From Deinococcus arboris (GTDB lineage Bacteria > Deinococcota > Deinococci > Deinococcales > Deinococcaceae), in NCBI RefSeq assembly GCF_009755355.1, contig NZ_WQLB01000006.1, positions 122,777 through 186,776 of the forward strand: DNA of 64,000 bases, written 5' to 3'. The notes beneath the pieces were generated by a model. That model was not told where the DNA came from, searched no databases, and saw only the letters and a list, made by a program, of their open reading frames with translations. The position numbers were made by a program, and so were the translations under genes. The number at the start of each line of letters is the position of its first letter. Position 1 is the first letter of the stretch. Below, one piece after another: positions 12,362-24,287 of this stretch.

Positions 12362-13477
12362 ATGGCCCAGGAGCGAGACGACCCGGCCTCAGCCCTGCCA
12401 GGGTTGCTGGCGCATCCGGCCTTGGGTGCGGCCCTGACGGCGTTACAGGCGGCGGCGGTCTCTGCGCTTCCAGAGACAGCCTTGGTGGACCAGGCCGTCC
12501 ACTGGACCGGCGGCTACGCCGAGATTCGTGCCAGCTGGGGCGATGTGGTGGCCAGTGCTGGGCGGGCCGCTGGACCCCTGACCACGCAGCGCCTCGAACA
12601 CGCTGGGCGTCATGTGGGCACCCTGGTGACTGGCTTTCCGACCGACTGGGTGGGCCTACAGACGGTGCTGGCGGGCTACGCCCTGCTGGCCCGCTTACAG
12701 GCGGCCGCCGCGGGGGCGGCGCGTCGGCGGGTGGGCGAACGGGCGCTGGACGCCCTGCTGAGTGGCCAGGACGCTCGCCTCCCCGGTGATGGTCCCTTTG
12801 CTCTGGCCGCCGCTGTTTTTGCCGGGCCAGAGACAGCGGCGCTGAGCGCCCAGAAACGAGAACAGGCGCTGGACGTGCTGGCGGGGGCCGGCGAGGGATA
12901 CTTTCAGGAGCGGCGTTTGCTGGGGCACTCGACCGTGCGTGGTGACCTGGCCGTGTGGCTGTGGCGCAGCCTGGACCTGAACCGCGAGACCCAGGAATTG
13001 CGCCTGGCCCTGGTGGCCTCTGCCGGCCGGAGTGTGCGTCTGGGGGTGAGTGCCCGCAGCGCCGAGGACGCGCGCAGCGCCGCTGTGGGCCGCGCGTTCA
13101 GGCAGGCTCGGCAGGCCCTGCGCTCGGTGGCGACTGGGGGCGGCGCCGCCCTGTTTCAGCAGATGGACCCCCTCTCGCACCTGCTAGACAGCGGCGCTCT
13201 GAGCACGGTGCGCGAGCAGGTGCAGCTTCAGCTGTCGGCCCTGGGTGACGGCGGCCGGGTTGAGGGCACCCTCCGGCGTTATTTGGCCTGCGGCGGTACC
13301 CTGACCACCCTGGCCCAGGAAACGGGCTTACACGTAAACACCGTCCGGGCTCGCCTCAAGCGTGCCGAGGAAGCCCTGGGGGCACCGCTGCATGACCCGG
13401 CCCTGCTGGCCCGCTTATACCTGGCTTTTGCCAGCACGGAAACGTCAGGGGATGAGCTGGAGTTGGGGTCGGGATAG
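12362..13477 (+). CDS. PucR/CdaR-type transcriptional regulator
   Basis: 371 aa. The C-terminal 60 residues form the PucR/CdaR helix-turn-helix (RYLACGGTLTTLAQETGLHV and NTVRARLKRAEEALG), which ends this family. The central part, with repeated alanine-rich helices, replaces the usual GGDEF-like domain and probably senses a ligand. It is divergent from hpaG with about 115 bases between the starts, so autoregulation and control of the hpa operon are likely (inference). The gene appears leaderless and is followed by the 24-bp palindrome at 13511. Confidence 0.8.
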   Translation: MAQERDDPASALPGLLAHPALGAALTALQAAAVSALPETALVDQAVHWTGGYAEIRASWGDVVASAGRAAGPLTTQRLEHAGRHVGTLVTGFPTDWVGLQTVLAGYALLARLQAAAAGAARRRVGERALDALLSGQDARLPGDGPFALAAAVFAGPETAALSAQKREQALDVLAGAGEGYFQERRLLGHSTVRGDLAVWLWRSLDLNRETQELRLALVASAGRSVRLGVSARSAEDARSAAVGRAFRQARQALRSVATGGGAALFQQMDPLSHLLDSGALSTVREQVQLQLSALGDGGRVEGTLRRYLACGGTLTTLAQETGLHVNTVRARLKRAEEALGAPLHDPALLARLYLAFASTETSGDELELGSG

Positions 13478-13510
13478 AGTGCTGTACGCATAAAATCGGG
13501 TCCGTGTTAA

Positions 13511-13534
13511 GTTGCTCGTCACGTGACGAGCAAC
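13511..13534. repeat. 24-bp perfect palindrome, second copy
   Basis: GTTGCTCGTCAC followed directly by GTGACGAGCAAC, identical to the inner 24 bases of 2817-2840. It lies 33 bases after the stop of the PucR-type gene and 75 bases before an IS end. It has no T tract on the plus strand here. Confidence 0.6.
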
Positions 13535-13608
13535 CCAGGAGATGGGACAATCCACCGGGCTTCGCGGCAGGTCGGGTCATAAAGCTGGTTCCGATGCCTA
13601 ACCTGATC

Positions 13609-14338
<730 letters not shown>

Positions 14339-14686
14339 CTAAATACTCAATTTGCCAGAACTATCGGGACTGATCGGTCTTGTGAGGCCCGGCAGTCAAA
14401 GGAGCGCAAAGTGAGTCATTTTTGGACATGACGGTTCGTTCGCGGCAGGGTGTAAGGCACGACCTGGAATAGATCATGAGGCCTTTGCTGCTTGTGTCCC
14501 GAACATCGGCCCATCACCACCACTTAAGGGAAGCTTTAGCCTCGCCTCAACCTCGCAGACTTGCGGCATCAGACTGTTTTGTTGGTCGTTAGGCTCCTCA
14601 AGGTCTGCCTGAGACATGCATCGACGTTTTGACTGTCGGTGGCTGCCACTTTTGAAAGGTGGATTCATTTCTGTTGAGGTGCACTT
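14339..14686. other. Intergenic stretch, low GC, upstream of the protease
   Basis: About 350 bases inside the IS-bracketed island. CATCGGCCCATCACCACC at 14504-14521 resembles the direct-repeat promoter motif but lacks the properly spaced TAnnnT box. No credible gene is seen. Confidence 0.4.
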
Positions 14687-16147
14687 ATGAATGTAAAAAG
14701 TCACGCATCTGTTTTTCTTGCCGTTTCTCTTCTCGTCTCCTCGTGTGGACAACAGGTCTCGCCGGAGTCGAGCTCAGATCTCACTGCACAGAAGAACGAC
14801 AAAGGCCCATCAAACACCAGCTGGCTTTCTTCTCAAATGACGGCTGCAGAGCGTCAAGCCCAGGATTTCGATAGTGCCCTTGCAAAACTTGCAGAGCAGT
14901 ATCCAAACTTTGCAGGATATACGATGGACGAACAGGGTGCCGTCATCATGCGTCTGGTCAAACACAGTGGCGACCTGCCTGGCCAACGTGTCGGGCAAAT
15001 TGCCAAGGCCCTCAAAGAACTGCTGGACTCACACAAACTTACGCCGACATTTTACACCGAAGACGGACGCGCGGTGAAGGTCAAGCGGGTTAAACCCGAA
15101 TTCATTGAGGCGAAATACAATTTCCTTGGACTCTACAAGGGGAAGATCAAGGCAAGGAGCCAGTTGCTGGCCAAAGGATACGCCGTCTCCTCCTATATTC
15201 GCGACAGCGATGGCGTCTTGGTATTTACCGCAAGCGGGCCAGAGAAACTCGAAGCCTTGAAGCAGACGGTGGCCTCACTCGGCTATCCTAACGATATGGT
15301 TGAGTTTCAGGTCAGCGATCTGAAGCCGCAACTGGATGTCGAGAGTCGCTTCGATCCTCCCCTGGGCGGAGTGAGAATTAGAGATATCAACAATACGGTG
15401 TCGTCCGGCTGTACCCTCGGTACGAACGTCCGTTACACGGGTACGGCGAACGGGATCACCAATCCCCAGGGCTTCCTCACGAACAGGCACTGCACTCCCT
15501 TCCCAGGTCAGTACGACAACTATGCGTTTACTCAGGGGGGTGTTCGGATTGGCAAAGAGGCCGTCGATCCTCGTCTCATTCAGGCCGACACGCCCGGGTG
15601 CTCGGACGATGAGACGGGCGATACCGTCTCTTGCGTGCGATCTGACGTCATTTTCGCCACCTATGAAGTGGCCTCCAACATCGGCCGGATCGTTCGGCCG
15701 TTCGAGTCCAACGGTCAAAAGACCGTCGGGGGAACGTTTACAGCCCCAGACGCCTACACGGTCACAGCCGTGACCGGTATCCCGGCCGTTGGGTCGTTCT
15801 TGACCAAGGTGGGTGCAACGACGGGCTGGACCAAAGGAAGAGTGGTCGACACGTCCATTGACGTTACCATCACGTCTTTGGGAGGCCAGCGGTATACCGT
15901 GTTGGATGGTGTAGAGGTCAACAGCACCAGCGCGTATGTTATTTCTGCCGGTGGCGACAGTGGTTCTCCATGGTTCGTTCGGGATGGGCAGAACCCGTCC
16001 AACTACAATGTGCAACTGGCGGGGATTCACTTCGCCGGTGATGGTCAGTCTCGCGCCGTTTTCTCGCCCATTGAAAATATTCGCCAAGACTTCGTCGGTC
16101 TCGGAAGCCTCACCTTCTGCAATACCGTGGGACAACCTTGTAGCTAA
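14687..16147 (+). CDS. Trypsin/streptogrisin-like serine protease lipoprotein
   Basis: 486 aa. The N-terminus (FLAVSLLVSSC, Cys20) looks like a lipoprotein signal. Residues about 40-220 form a helical/propeptide region. From about 240 the chymotrypsin-like domain begins with SSGCTLGTNVRY; the triad is visible as His268 (GFLTNRHC), probable Asp320 (CVRSDVIFATY) and Ser425 (AGGDSGSPWF). The Cys242-Cys269 spacing matches the streptogrisin-type first disulfide. It is probably a secreted or surface-anchored protease that self-processes its propeptide (inference). Its codon use is much less GC-biased than that of neighbours, and IS copies flank it, so recent acquisition is likely. Confidence 0.85.
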   Translation: MNVKSHASVFLAVSLLVSSCGQQVSPESSSDLTAQKNDKGPSNTSWLSSQMTAAERQAQDFDSALAKLAEQYPNFAGYTMDEQGAVIMRLVKHSGDLPGQRVGQIAKALKELLDSHKLTPTFYTEDGRAVKVKRVKPEFIEAKYNFLGLYKGKIKARSQLLAKGYAVSSYIRDSDGVLVFTASGPEKLEALKQTVASLGYPNDMVEFQVSDLKPQLDVESRFDPPLGGVRIRDINNTVSSGCTLGTNVRYTGTANGITNPQGFLTNRHCTPFPGQYDNYAFTQGGVRIGKEAVDPRLIQADTPGCSDDETGDTVSCVRSDVIFATYEVASNIGRIVRPFESNGQKTVGGTFTAPDAYTVTAVTGIPAVGSFLTKVGATTGWTKGRVVDTSIDVTITSLGGQRYTVLDGVEVNSTSAYVISAGGDSGSPWFVRDGQNPSNYNVQLAGIHFAGDGQSRAVFSPIENIRQDFVGLGSLTFCNTVGQPCS

Positions 16148-16299
16148 TCTTTAGAGATTTCAACGGTACGTGGTCAGTCATGACGACATCATGACTTCAG
16201 GGAGATTGATCAGGTGGCGGGGGCAGCGGCAAGCATCTCCAGAGCATCTTCCCCTAGCAGAGCAAGACCGAAGCGCCTGTTACTTTGAAGGAGTTTCAG

Positions 16300-16776
16300 A
16301 TGACCCATAGACCTAGCGTGGCCTTCGCTCTTTCCAGCATGCTGGCTGTACAGATGGTGAGTGCTGGTGCAGCAACAGCCCAGGGCCCGGTGCAATTGTT
16401 TATTCCTGGCCGAATCGTCGTTCAAGGAACGTCTGCCCCTGTGTTGACGATCAAGGTCAAAGGACTGGAGAACTCCAGTCGAATCATTTACGTTGAGCCA
16501 TGCCAGGTGCGCTTCACTGTCTTTGACCGAACCGGAACTGCACTGCTGATGTACCCGAATGCGAAGACTCTGTGCGCGCAGCGACAGATCGGGTTCAATA
16601 CGGCGCGCGGCGTCTGGAGTGAACTTCCCCTGCCTCTTGCGGAGATCAGCAAGGCGAACCTCCAGCAGGGTCGATACATCATTCACGTTCACATGCGTGC
16701 GACGACGGAGCAAGGAAGCAAGCAGCGAGCGTTGCCCCTCCTGGTTTCGAACACAGCCACTTTGGAAGTCAAGTGA
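16300..16776 (+). CDS. Secreted protein, BsuPI-like (proteinase-inhibitor fold)
   Basis: 158 aa from the ATG at 16300, chosen because AAGGAG lies seven bases upstream; the open frame also allows a TTG at 16285. A signal peptide is present (SVAFALSSMLAVQMVSAGA, then ATAQG). The mature domain is a single beta sandwich with VRFTVFDRTGTALLMYP and LQQGRYIIHVHMRAT, the pattern of BsuPI-type intracellular proteinase inhibitors, plus two cysteines that may pair. It lies 150 bases after the serine protease inside the same IS-bracketed island, so protease-inhibitor pairing is an attractive but unproven idea. Low GC like its partner. Confidence 0.65.
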   Translation: MTHRPSVAFALSSMLAVQMVSAGAATAQGPVQLFIPGRIVVQGTSAPVLTIKVKGLENSSRIIYVEPCQVRFTVFDRTGTALLMYPNAKTLCAQRQIGFNTARGVWSELPLPLAEISKANLQQGRYIIHVHMRATTEQGSKQRALPLLVSNTATLEVK

Positions 16777-16784
16777 CCACGAAC

Positions 16785-17153
16785 GGTTCTGGCAACTTAA
16801 CCTCGGTAAGGCCAGCGAAGCAGGGCTGCGGATTGACTGCTTCGTGTGAGAGCGGCAGAGATGGTAGTCCGGGTGTGGCGGTGGATGTTCGAGACTCGGG
16901 TGTGTAGGGCGAGGAATTCTTGCGTCGGTTTTCGTCGTTTGCAGCCGAGCTGAGCACGTTCCTGCTGCCGAGTCGGTCGATGGGCGTGCATGGTCAGGTT
17001 GTTGCAGCGGGCGGTGGAGACAGCCTGAACGTGCTCCACACCGTGGTGCACGAGCCGCAGGGCGTAGCCGATGACGCTCAGGGGAAAACGGTGGCGGGAG
17101 GGCTTTCGGTCAGTCACAGCTCACCAGCCTCCCGAGCTTAAGTTGCCACAACC
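16785..17153 (-). mobile_element. Internally deleted derivative of the same IS
   Basis: 369 bp with ends GGTTCTGGCAACTTAA (16785-16800) and TTAAGTTGCCACAACC (17138-17153, one mismatch). It is nearly identical to the 13609 element at both ends, but a central block equivalent to about 13877-14235 is missing. Outside the ends, ACGAAC on the left is mirrored by GTTCGT on the right, extending the inverted repeat by six bases. Same orientation as the first copy. Confidence 0.8.
16797..17117 (-). pseudogene. IS6-family transposase remnant with in-frame core deletion
   Basis: 106 codons, open without a stop. The N-terminus (MTDRKPSRHRFPLSVIGYAL) is joined in frame to VHHGVEHVQAVSTARCNN and the C-terminal EFLALHTRVSNIHRHTRT. 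The deletion removes the helix-turn-helix and both catalytic Asp residues of the DDE core, so it cannot transpose itself; an end-binding, inhibitory role is conceivable only if it is expressed. Confidence 0.75.
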
Positions 17154-17409
17154 GTTCGTCCTACAGCCTCTAGTGGAAGCTCAGGGCAGCGAGAGGGGAA
17201 AGGGACGGATGTTGCGATCTGGAAACGCAGCCAGTGCCTGCTCGGCTACGCTCTACTAAAGCGGAATGGGAGCGCCTATGGATAGCCAAAAAAGAACGGT
17301 GAATCGCTCTGGCGACCTGTTCCTCTCTCTTGAGTCTGCGCTGTGAAGGGTTGGTGCTGAGACGAGATGAAGTCCCCCGCCAGGGGTAAGCCCCTTCCCC
17401 CTCACCCAA

Positions 17410-19944
17410 ATGTCATCATGGCCCTCAGGCATGACCGCCCCGCCATCCCCCTCTACGGCTTCTCTGGTCATGCTCCTGCTGACGTTGCGGCGTGCCCTGG
17501 GGCAGGCGGCCACCCCACAGGAGCGGCGGGGCGCCCTGAATGCCTTCTGTCAGGCGGCCGCTGACCTGGGCTATCAGGTTAGTGTGAGTGAAACGTCTTC
17601 CAGCGCCCAGGCCAGCGCCCCCATCCCTGATCTGCCGGGCAAGTGGCTGATGTTAAGTGACCCCACTGCCGCCACCAGTCCAGACACCATTGATGCACTG
17701 CTGCGCCTCACCCTCTGGCAGGCACCCGGACCACAACTTTGGCTGGAACAGCTTCAGCTGTACGCCGATGTGGCGGGCCTTCTGGAATCCATCAGCGACC
17801 CGGCCGAGCTGCTGGCGCAGGCGGCAGACGCCCTGGTGCAGCAATTTGCCGATTACTGCGTGATCTACCGCGCCGAGAACGGCGCGCCACTGCCGCTCTC
17901 GGTGGCGCACCCTGACCCAGAGCAGGCCGCCCGCCTGCACGCCTATTTGCTGCGGCGTCCGCTGGTCAGCACAGCGCCTGGTTCGGTGCGCGCCGTGATT
18001 CAGGACCGCTCGGACCACCGCCTGACGGACCTGACCTCAGAGCAGTTGCGTCTGGCGGCCCGCGATGACGAAGAATACGAATTTGTCCGCAGCCTCCACT
18101 TCCGCAGTGCCCTGCAGTTTGCGCTGGTCTACGGCGACGAGGTGTACGGTGCGCTCACCCTGGCACGCACAGAGCGCAACTTCACAGCGGCTGACCAGGC
18201 CCTGGGGCGCGAGGTGGCTGCCCGGCTGGCGGCGGCGCTGACGCAGGCCGAGCTGCACGCGCGGCTGCGGCGCAGTGAGGCCGAGCACCGCCTGATTTTC
18301 GAGAGCCTGAACGACGGCGTGCTGCTGACGACTAGCAGCGGCGAGATCAGCACCCTGAACGCCCGCGCCGCGCAGCTGCTGGGCCTGCCTGAAGACGCCG
18401 TTGGGTTCAAGTTGACCGAGGTGCCTGGGACTCTGCAGGGCGCCCACGGGCAGCCCATCCATCCGGCCCTGGTGCTTCAGGTGCTTAGTCAGCAGACGCC
18501 GGAGGCCACGCCCCTGTCGGGTCTGGCCCGATTGACCACGCCTGACGGTCAGGTGCGCTGGCTGCAGGTCAGGTTACGTGGCCTGCCCAGAGAGGGCGGC
18601 GCGGCACGGACGCTGATGACCCTGACCGACGTAACTGGGACCTATCAGCTTCAGGCCCAGCTGGAGCACCTCTCGCTGCATGACGCGGCCACCGGGCTGC
18701 CCAATCGCGCCCATTTTCTGAAACTGGCTGACCAGTGGGCGCAGTCGCCGGGGCGCACCCTCTGCGCGCTGCGGGTGCTCGATATGGCGCCGGTGCTGGC
18801 GCTCCACGGCGAGCAGGGGCTGCGGCAGTATCTGTATGCCCTGGCCAGCCGCCTGCTCACGGCCCTCCCGGAAGGCAGCGTGCTGGGCCGGGTCAGCGAG
18901 CATGTGCTGGCCTTCGTGACAGAACGGGGTGCGGGCTTGACTGAGTTGCTGGGCCAGCTTACGCAGACGCTGCCGGCTGGCGAGGTGGCGCTGCGCCCCC
19001 ATCTGGCCGCTGGGCAGCGCCTCTGGAGTGACGACGCGCCAGTGGCCCTGGCCCTGGCCGACGCCGAGGCGGCCGCAGAGCAGGCGCAGCAGGTGGGTGG
19101 GCCGGCCGTCATCGTGGACCGGGGTCAGGCTGACCGCTACCAGGCCAGGGTGCGCCTGGGGCGGCGGCTGCGGGACGCTCTGGAGCGCCGCCAGCTGTCC
19201 GTGCATTACCAGCCGGTGCTGGACCTGAAGAGCGGCCTGCTGGTGGGCGCCGAGGCCCTGGCGCGCTGGACCGACGAGGAGCGCGGCCCCGTGTCGCCCG
19301 CCGAGTTCATTCCGCTGGCCGAGGCGCTGGGCTTAATGCCGTCGTTGACGCGGCTGGTGCTGCTGCGTGCCAATCGCCTGGCCAGCTGGGCCAGCGAGCA
19401 GCTGGGGCGGCCGCTGCGGGTGGCCGTCAATATCAGTGCTGGTGAACTGCACGCCCCGGAGTTTACCGTCCGCGCCGAGCGCTTTTTGGCGGCCTATCCC
19501 GTTGCCGCCTCCCAGCTGGAAATTGAGGTCACCGAGCAGACGCTGATTCAGGCCCTCCCGCGTGTGGGGGCCATGCTGCGCGCCCTTCAGGCTGGCGGCC
19601 TGAGCGTGGCGCTGGACGATTTTGGCACCGGGTTTTCCTCGCTGGCTGTGTTGCAGCAGCTGCCGGTCAATAAGCTCAAGCTGGACCGCAGCTTTGTGCA
19701 GGGGCTGGAAGACGACCCCCGGCAGCGTGTGCTGACCCAGGCCGTGATTGACCTGGCCGGGCAGCTGGACATCACCGTGGTGGCTGAAGGAGTGGAAACT
19801 GCCGGGCAACTGCAGCTGCTGCGCACCATGCGCTGCGATCAGGTGCAGGGGTTTTATCTGAGTCGGCCGCTGGACACCCAGACGTTTCAGGCGCGGCTGC
19901 ACACCTGGCCGCAGACCATGCAGGCGCTGCTGGACCAGTCCTGA
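17410..19944 (+). CDS. GAF-PAS-GGDEF(degenerate)-EAL cyclic-di-GMP phosphodiesterase
   Basis: 844 aa from the ATG at 17410; later ATGs at 17431 and nearby are possible. Order of domains: GAF (about 110-285), PAS (about 290-405), a GGDEF remnant (about 415-560, [13 protein letters not shown]) and EAL (about 580-840). The GGDEF signature is replaced by RVSEHV, so the cyclase should be inactive. The EAL half keeps its catalytic residues: [38 protein letters not shown] and DQVQGFYLS. It should hydrolyse c-di-GMP, gated by the N-terminal sensors. No membrane segment is seen. It is a single gene followed by about 217 bases before livH. Confidence 0.9.
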   Translation: MSSWPSGMTAPPSPSTASLVMLLLTLRRALGQAATPQERRGALNAFCQAAADLGYQVSVSETSSSAQASAPIPDLPGKWLMLSDPTAATSPDTIDALLRLTLWQAPGPQLWLEQLQLYADVAGLLESISDPAELLAQAADALVQQFADYCVIYRAENGAPLPLSVAHPDPEQAARLHAYLLRRPLVSTAPGSVRAVIQDRSDHRLTDLTSEQLRLAARDDEEYEFVRSLHFRSALQFALVYGDEVYGALTLARTERNFTAADQALGREVAARLAAALTQAELHARLRRSEAEHRLIFESLNDGVLLTTSSGEISTLNARAAQLLGLPEDAVGFKLTEVPGTLQGAHGQPIHPALVLQVLSQQTPEATPLSGLARLTTPDGQVRWLQVRLRGLPREGGAARTLMTLTDVTGTYQLQAQLEHLSLHDAATGLPNRAHFLKLADQWAQSPGRTLCALRVLDMAPVLALHGEQGLRQYLYALASRLLTALPEGSVLGRVSEHVLAFVTERGAGLTELLGQLTQTLPAGEVALRPHLAAGQRLWSDDAPVALALADAEAAAEQAQQVGGPAVIVDRGQADRYQARVRLGRRLRDALERRQLSVHYQPVLDLKSGLLVGAEALARWTDEERGPVSPAEFIPLAEALGLMPSLTRLVLLRANRLASWASEQLGRPLRVAVNISAGELHAPEFTVRAERFLAAYPVAASQLEIEVTEQTLIQALPRVGAMLRALQAGGLSVALDDFGTGFSSLAVLQQLPVNKLKLDRSFVQGLEDDPRQRVLTQAVIDLAGQLDITVVAEGVETAGQLQLLRTMRCDQVQGFYLSRPLDTQTFQARLHTWPQTMQALLDQS

Positions 19945-20161
19945 GGGCAGAGGCACCCTGGCGGCGTGCAGAGGAGGAGCAGGGCTGCGCAGCGAAACAC
20001 TTCGCTGTTCAGAGACTGCTCCTGGCGTGGCTGCTGAGCTTTGCCCAGTCTCAGCAAGACGGGAGATCGCACTCCTCTTTCCACCCCGGCTTGAGGGCCC
20101 CAGCCGCAGCCCGTATGGTGCCTTATGCACAACCAACAGGAGAGCCGCTCCAGCGGCCGCC

Positions 20162-21204
<1,043 letters not shown>

Positions 21205-21208
<4 letters not shown>

Positions 21209-23007
21209 CCGCCCGCACCGCTCTGCCTCTGCGAACCCTCCTGACGGCCCTGGCGGTGCTGGTGGCGCTCGTCCTGCCGCTGGTGCTGCCTGAATTTCAG
21301 GTCACGCTGCTCGTCAATATCCTGATTGCAGGCACCCTGGTCACTGGGCTGGTGCTGCTGACGGGCGTGGTGGGCCTGACCAGTTTCGGGCACGCGGCCT
21401 TTATGGGCGTCGGCGCCTACACCACTGCCCTGCTGACCACCCAGGCCGGCTGGAGTCCCTGGCTCTCTCTGCCCGCCGCCCTGGTGGTGACGGCCCTGAC
21501 GGCGCTGGTACTGGGTCTGGTGACCCTGAGGATGCAGGGCCACTACCTGCCGCTGGCCACGATTGCCTGGGGCATCAGTCTGTATTTCGTCTTTGGGAAT
21601 ACACCGGCCCTGGGCGGTAACACCGGCCTGACCGACATTCCCGCCCTGAGCGTGCTGGGGACCCGGCTGACCTCGCCGCGCGCCTTTGCCTATCTGGCGC
21701 TGCTGTGCCTAGGCCTGAGTGCGCTGGGCGCGCAGTTTTTGCTGTCTAGTCGCACCGGGCGCGCGCTGCGGGCGCTGCGCACCGGCCCGCTGGTGGCCGA
21801 GGCGTTTGGCGCGAGTCCTTTTGCCCTGCGGGTGCAGGTGTTCGTGCTGTCGGCGGGGCTGGCGGGGCTGGCCGGCTGGCTGTATGCCCACAACCAGCGT
21901 TTTCTGAACCCCACGCCGTTCGGGCTGCAAGCCGGCATCGAATACCTGTTTATGGCGGTGGTGGGCGGCGTGGGGCACGTCTGGGGCGGCGTGCTGGGCG
22001 CCGGCCTGATTACGTCCCTGCGCGAGTGGCTGCGCGGCACGTTACCGGCGCTGCTGGGGCAGCAGGGCAGCTTTGAAATCGTGGTGTTTGGGGCCCTGGT
22101 GATTCTGACCCTGCAATTCGCGCGCCGGGGCCTGTGGCCGCTGGCGGAACGGCTGTTGTCCCCGGCCGCGCCGGCCCGTCTGCCGTCCCCCACGCCGCTG
22201 CCCCGGCGCGCGGTGCCAACCCCCGGCGCCCCGCTGCTGGAAGTTCAGGCAGTCTCCAAGCATTTCGGTGGGTTGCGGGCGGTGCAGGAGGTGAGTTTTC
22301 AGCTGCACGCCGGCGAGATTCTGGGTCTGATTGGCCCCAACGGCGCCGGCAAAAGCACCCTCTTTAACGTCATCACAGGGGTGAATCCGGCCAGCAGCGG
22401 GCGGGTGCAGTATGCCGGGAATGACATTACGCGGCTGGGTGCAGCCCAGGTTCACCGCCGGGGCCTGGGGCGTACCTTTCAGCATGTCAAACTGCTGCCC
22501 GAGCTGAGTCTGCTGGACAACGCCATGATGGGCGGCTACGCGCGTGGGCGCGCCGGCCTCCTGCGCAGTCTGCTGCACCTGGAGCGCCACGAGGAGGCCG
22601 CCCTGCGCGCCGAGGCCCAGGCGCAGCTGGACCGGGTGGGGCTGGGGGCCCAGGCCCTGACTCTGGCCGGCAGCCTGCCGCTGGGCCAGCAGCGCATTCT
22701 GGAGGTGGCGCGCGCCCTGGTGGCCGACCCCACCTTGCTGCTGCTGGATGAGCCGGCAGCGGGGCTGCGCTACGGCGAGAAGGCGGACCTTGCCGCGCTG
22801 CTGCGCCGCCTGCGCGGTGAGGGCCTGACGGTGCTGATCGTGGAGCACGACATGGAACTGGTGATGGGTCTCGTGGACCGCCTGGTGGTCATGGCCGGCG
22901 GCGAGAAACTGGCGGAGGGCACCCCAGAGGAGGTCAGGCGCGACCCCCAGGTGCGTGAAGCCTACCTGGGCGCCGACCCCGTGGCCCCCACCGGCGGCGC
23001 GGCGTGA
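21205..23007 (+). CDS. Fused LivM permease-LivG ATPase
   Basis: 600 aa from the ATG at 21205, which overlaps the livH stop. The first 320 residues are a LivM-type permease ([65 protein letters not shown]). After a proline-rich linker, a complete LivG ATPase follows: Walker [13 protein letters not shown], a [16 protein letters not shown]-loop, a modified signature [17 protein letters not shown], Walker [12 protein letters not shown] and switch His in [10 protein letters not shown]. The membrane and ATPase halves are thus one polypeptide. LivF starts on the stop codon (GTGA). Confidence 0.9.
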
Positions 23008-23723
23008 GTGCTTCTGAGGTGCTGCTGGACGTACGTGATCTGCGGGCGCGCTACGGCCGGGTCGAGGCGCTGTCGGGGGTCAGCCTGCAGGTGCGGCCAG
23101 GCCAGATTGTCAGCGTCATTGGGGCCAACGGGGCGGGCAAGACGACCCTGCTCAATCGCCTGATGGGCGTCCTGCCGGGCAGCGGCCAGGTGACTTACGC
23201 GGGCGCGGCCCTGAACGACATGCCGCTGGAGGCGCGGGTGGCGCGCGGCATCAGCCTGGTGCCTGAGCGGCGAGACCTGTTTGCCAGCATGAGCGTGGCC
23301 GACAATCTGCAATTGGGCGCCTACACCCGGCGGCGCCAGACCTGGCGGCCTGATCTGGACCGGGTGTATACCCGTTTTCCCCGACTGGCCGAGCGCCGCG
23401 CCCAGCTGGCCGGCACCCTGTCGGGCGGCGAACAGCAGATGCTGGCCATTGGCCGCGCCCTGATGGCCCGGCCCCGCCTCCTGCTGCTGGACGAGCCGAG
23501 CCTGGGGCTGGCCCCGCTGATTGTGCGCGACATCCTGACCATCGTGACCGAGCTGCGAGCTGAGGGCGTTACCATCCTGCTGGTCGAGCAAAACGCCCGC
23601 GCTAGCCTGGCCATCAGTGACCACGGGTACGTGCTGGAAACTGGCCAGGTGACCCTGAGCGGCCCCGCCGCTGACCTGGCCCAGAACCCCGCTCTGACCG
23701 CCAGTTATCTGGGTGGGGCGTGA
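23004..23723 (+). CDS. livF: ABC transporter ATP-binding protein LivF
   Basis: 239 aa from the GTG at 23004, overlapping the livMG stop. Walker [14 protein letters not shown], signature [15 protein letters not shown], Walker [14 protein letters not shown] and the switch histidine-equivalent [11 protein letters not shown] are all intact; the C-terminus TASYLGGA is the usual LivF ending. It is the last gene of the operon. No periplasmic binding protein gene is found within the window, so the substrate (branched-chain amino acids, urea or another amide) cannot be decided. Confidence 0.9.
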   Translation: MSASEVLLDVRDLRARYGRVEALSGVSLQVRPGQIVSVIGANGAGKTTLLNRLMGVLPGSGQVTYAGAALNDMPLEARVARGISLVPERRDLFASMSVADNLQLGAYTRRRQTWRPDLDRVYTRFPRLAERRAQLAGTLSGGEQQMLAIGRALMARPRLLLLDEPSLGLAPLIVRDILTIVTELRAEGVTILLVEQNARASLAISDHGYVLETGQVTLSGPAADLAQNPALTASYLGGA

Positions 23724-24238
23724 TTGGGCTGATGGTGGGCGTGTCGCAGGAGGGCTGCAATAGGGTCAAGGAGACGGCGCTTGTTTCAAAGACCAGCCCA
23801 GCCGCCTGTGATGCTGTTCCAGAGGATGAACAGGGAAATGAGGCTGTCGCCCTGTACATATTCTCGGAGGGCCAGGAGCAGGATTACTCCGGCACTGGCC
23901 TACAACGTAGGTTCACTGCGGCGGCTTGACAGCGAAACTCAGCATGGTGGAGGAGCATACCCCTCCACTAGCTGAGGCGAACAAAGTGAGTGTCTGTCAG
24001 AAACAGCAGCGGAAGTAGAGCTGAAGGGCGTGATTGGCCCCTCAATGGAACTGGCAGCCGCCATCATACCGATCTCCAGTGGCTTTGAGGTCGTCCCCAA
24101 ACTGCAACAAACGGACTCGCGGAGCAGAGCGAGGCAGCGTCACAGACAGCAGCAGAAGTGGACCTGCGGGCTGTGCGTTCTCCTTAGGACGCAACTGGCA
24201 GCCGCTGTCAGCTTCCTCCCCTCACGCCTGAAAAGACC
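23724..24238. other. Long intergenic stretch with imperfect internal repeat
   Basis: More than 500 bases without a convincing gene. Two segments about 140 bases apart resemble one another: ACAGCAGCGGAAGTAGA near 24002 versus ACAGCAGCAGAAGTGGA near 24145, and AACTGGCAGCCGCCATCA near 24049 versus AACTGGCAGCCGCTGTCA near 24193. AACGGACTCGCGGAGCAGAG near 24113 resembles the dispersed repeat copy C. It separates convergent livF and thiD. Confidence 0.4.
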
Positions 24239-24273
24239 CTCCTGCCGCCCTGCACTCTGCGGGGCGGCAGGAG
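24239..24273 (-). terminator. Terminator hairpin of the thi operon
   Basis: CTCCTGCCGCCC (24239-24250) pairs with GGGCGGCAGGAG (24262-24273). On the minus strand it is followed by GGTCTTTTC. It lies 15 bases after the thiD stop codon. Confidence 0.7.
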
Positions 24274-24287
24274 TTGAATGTTTTCTG

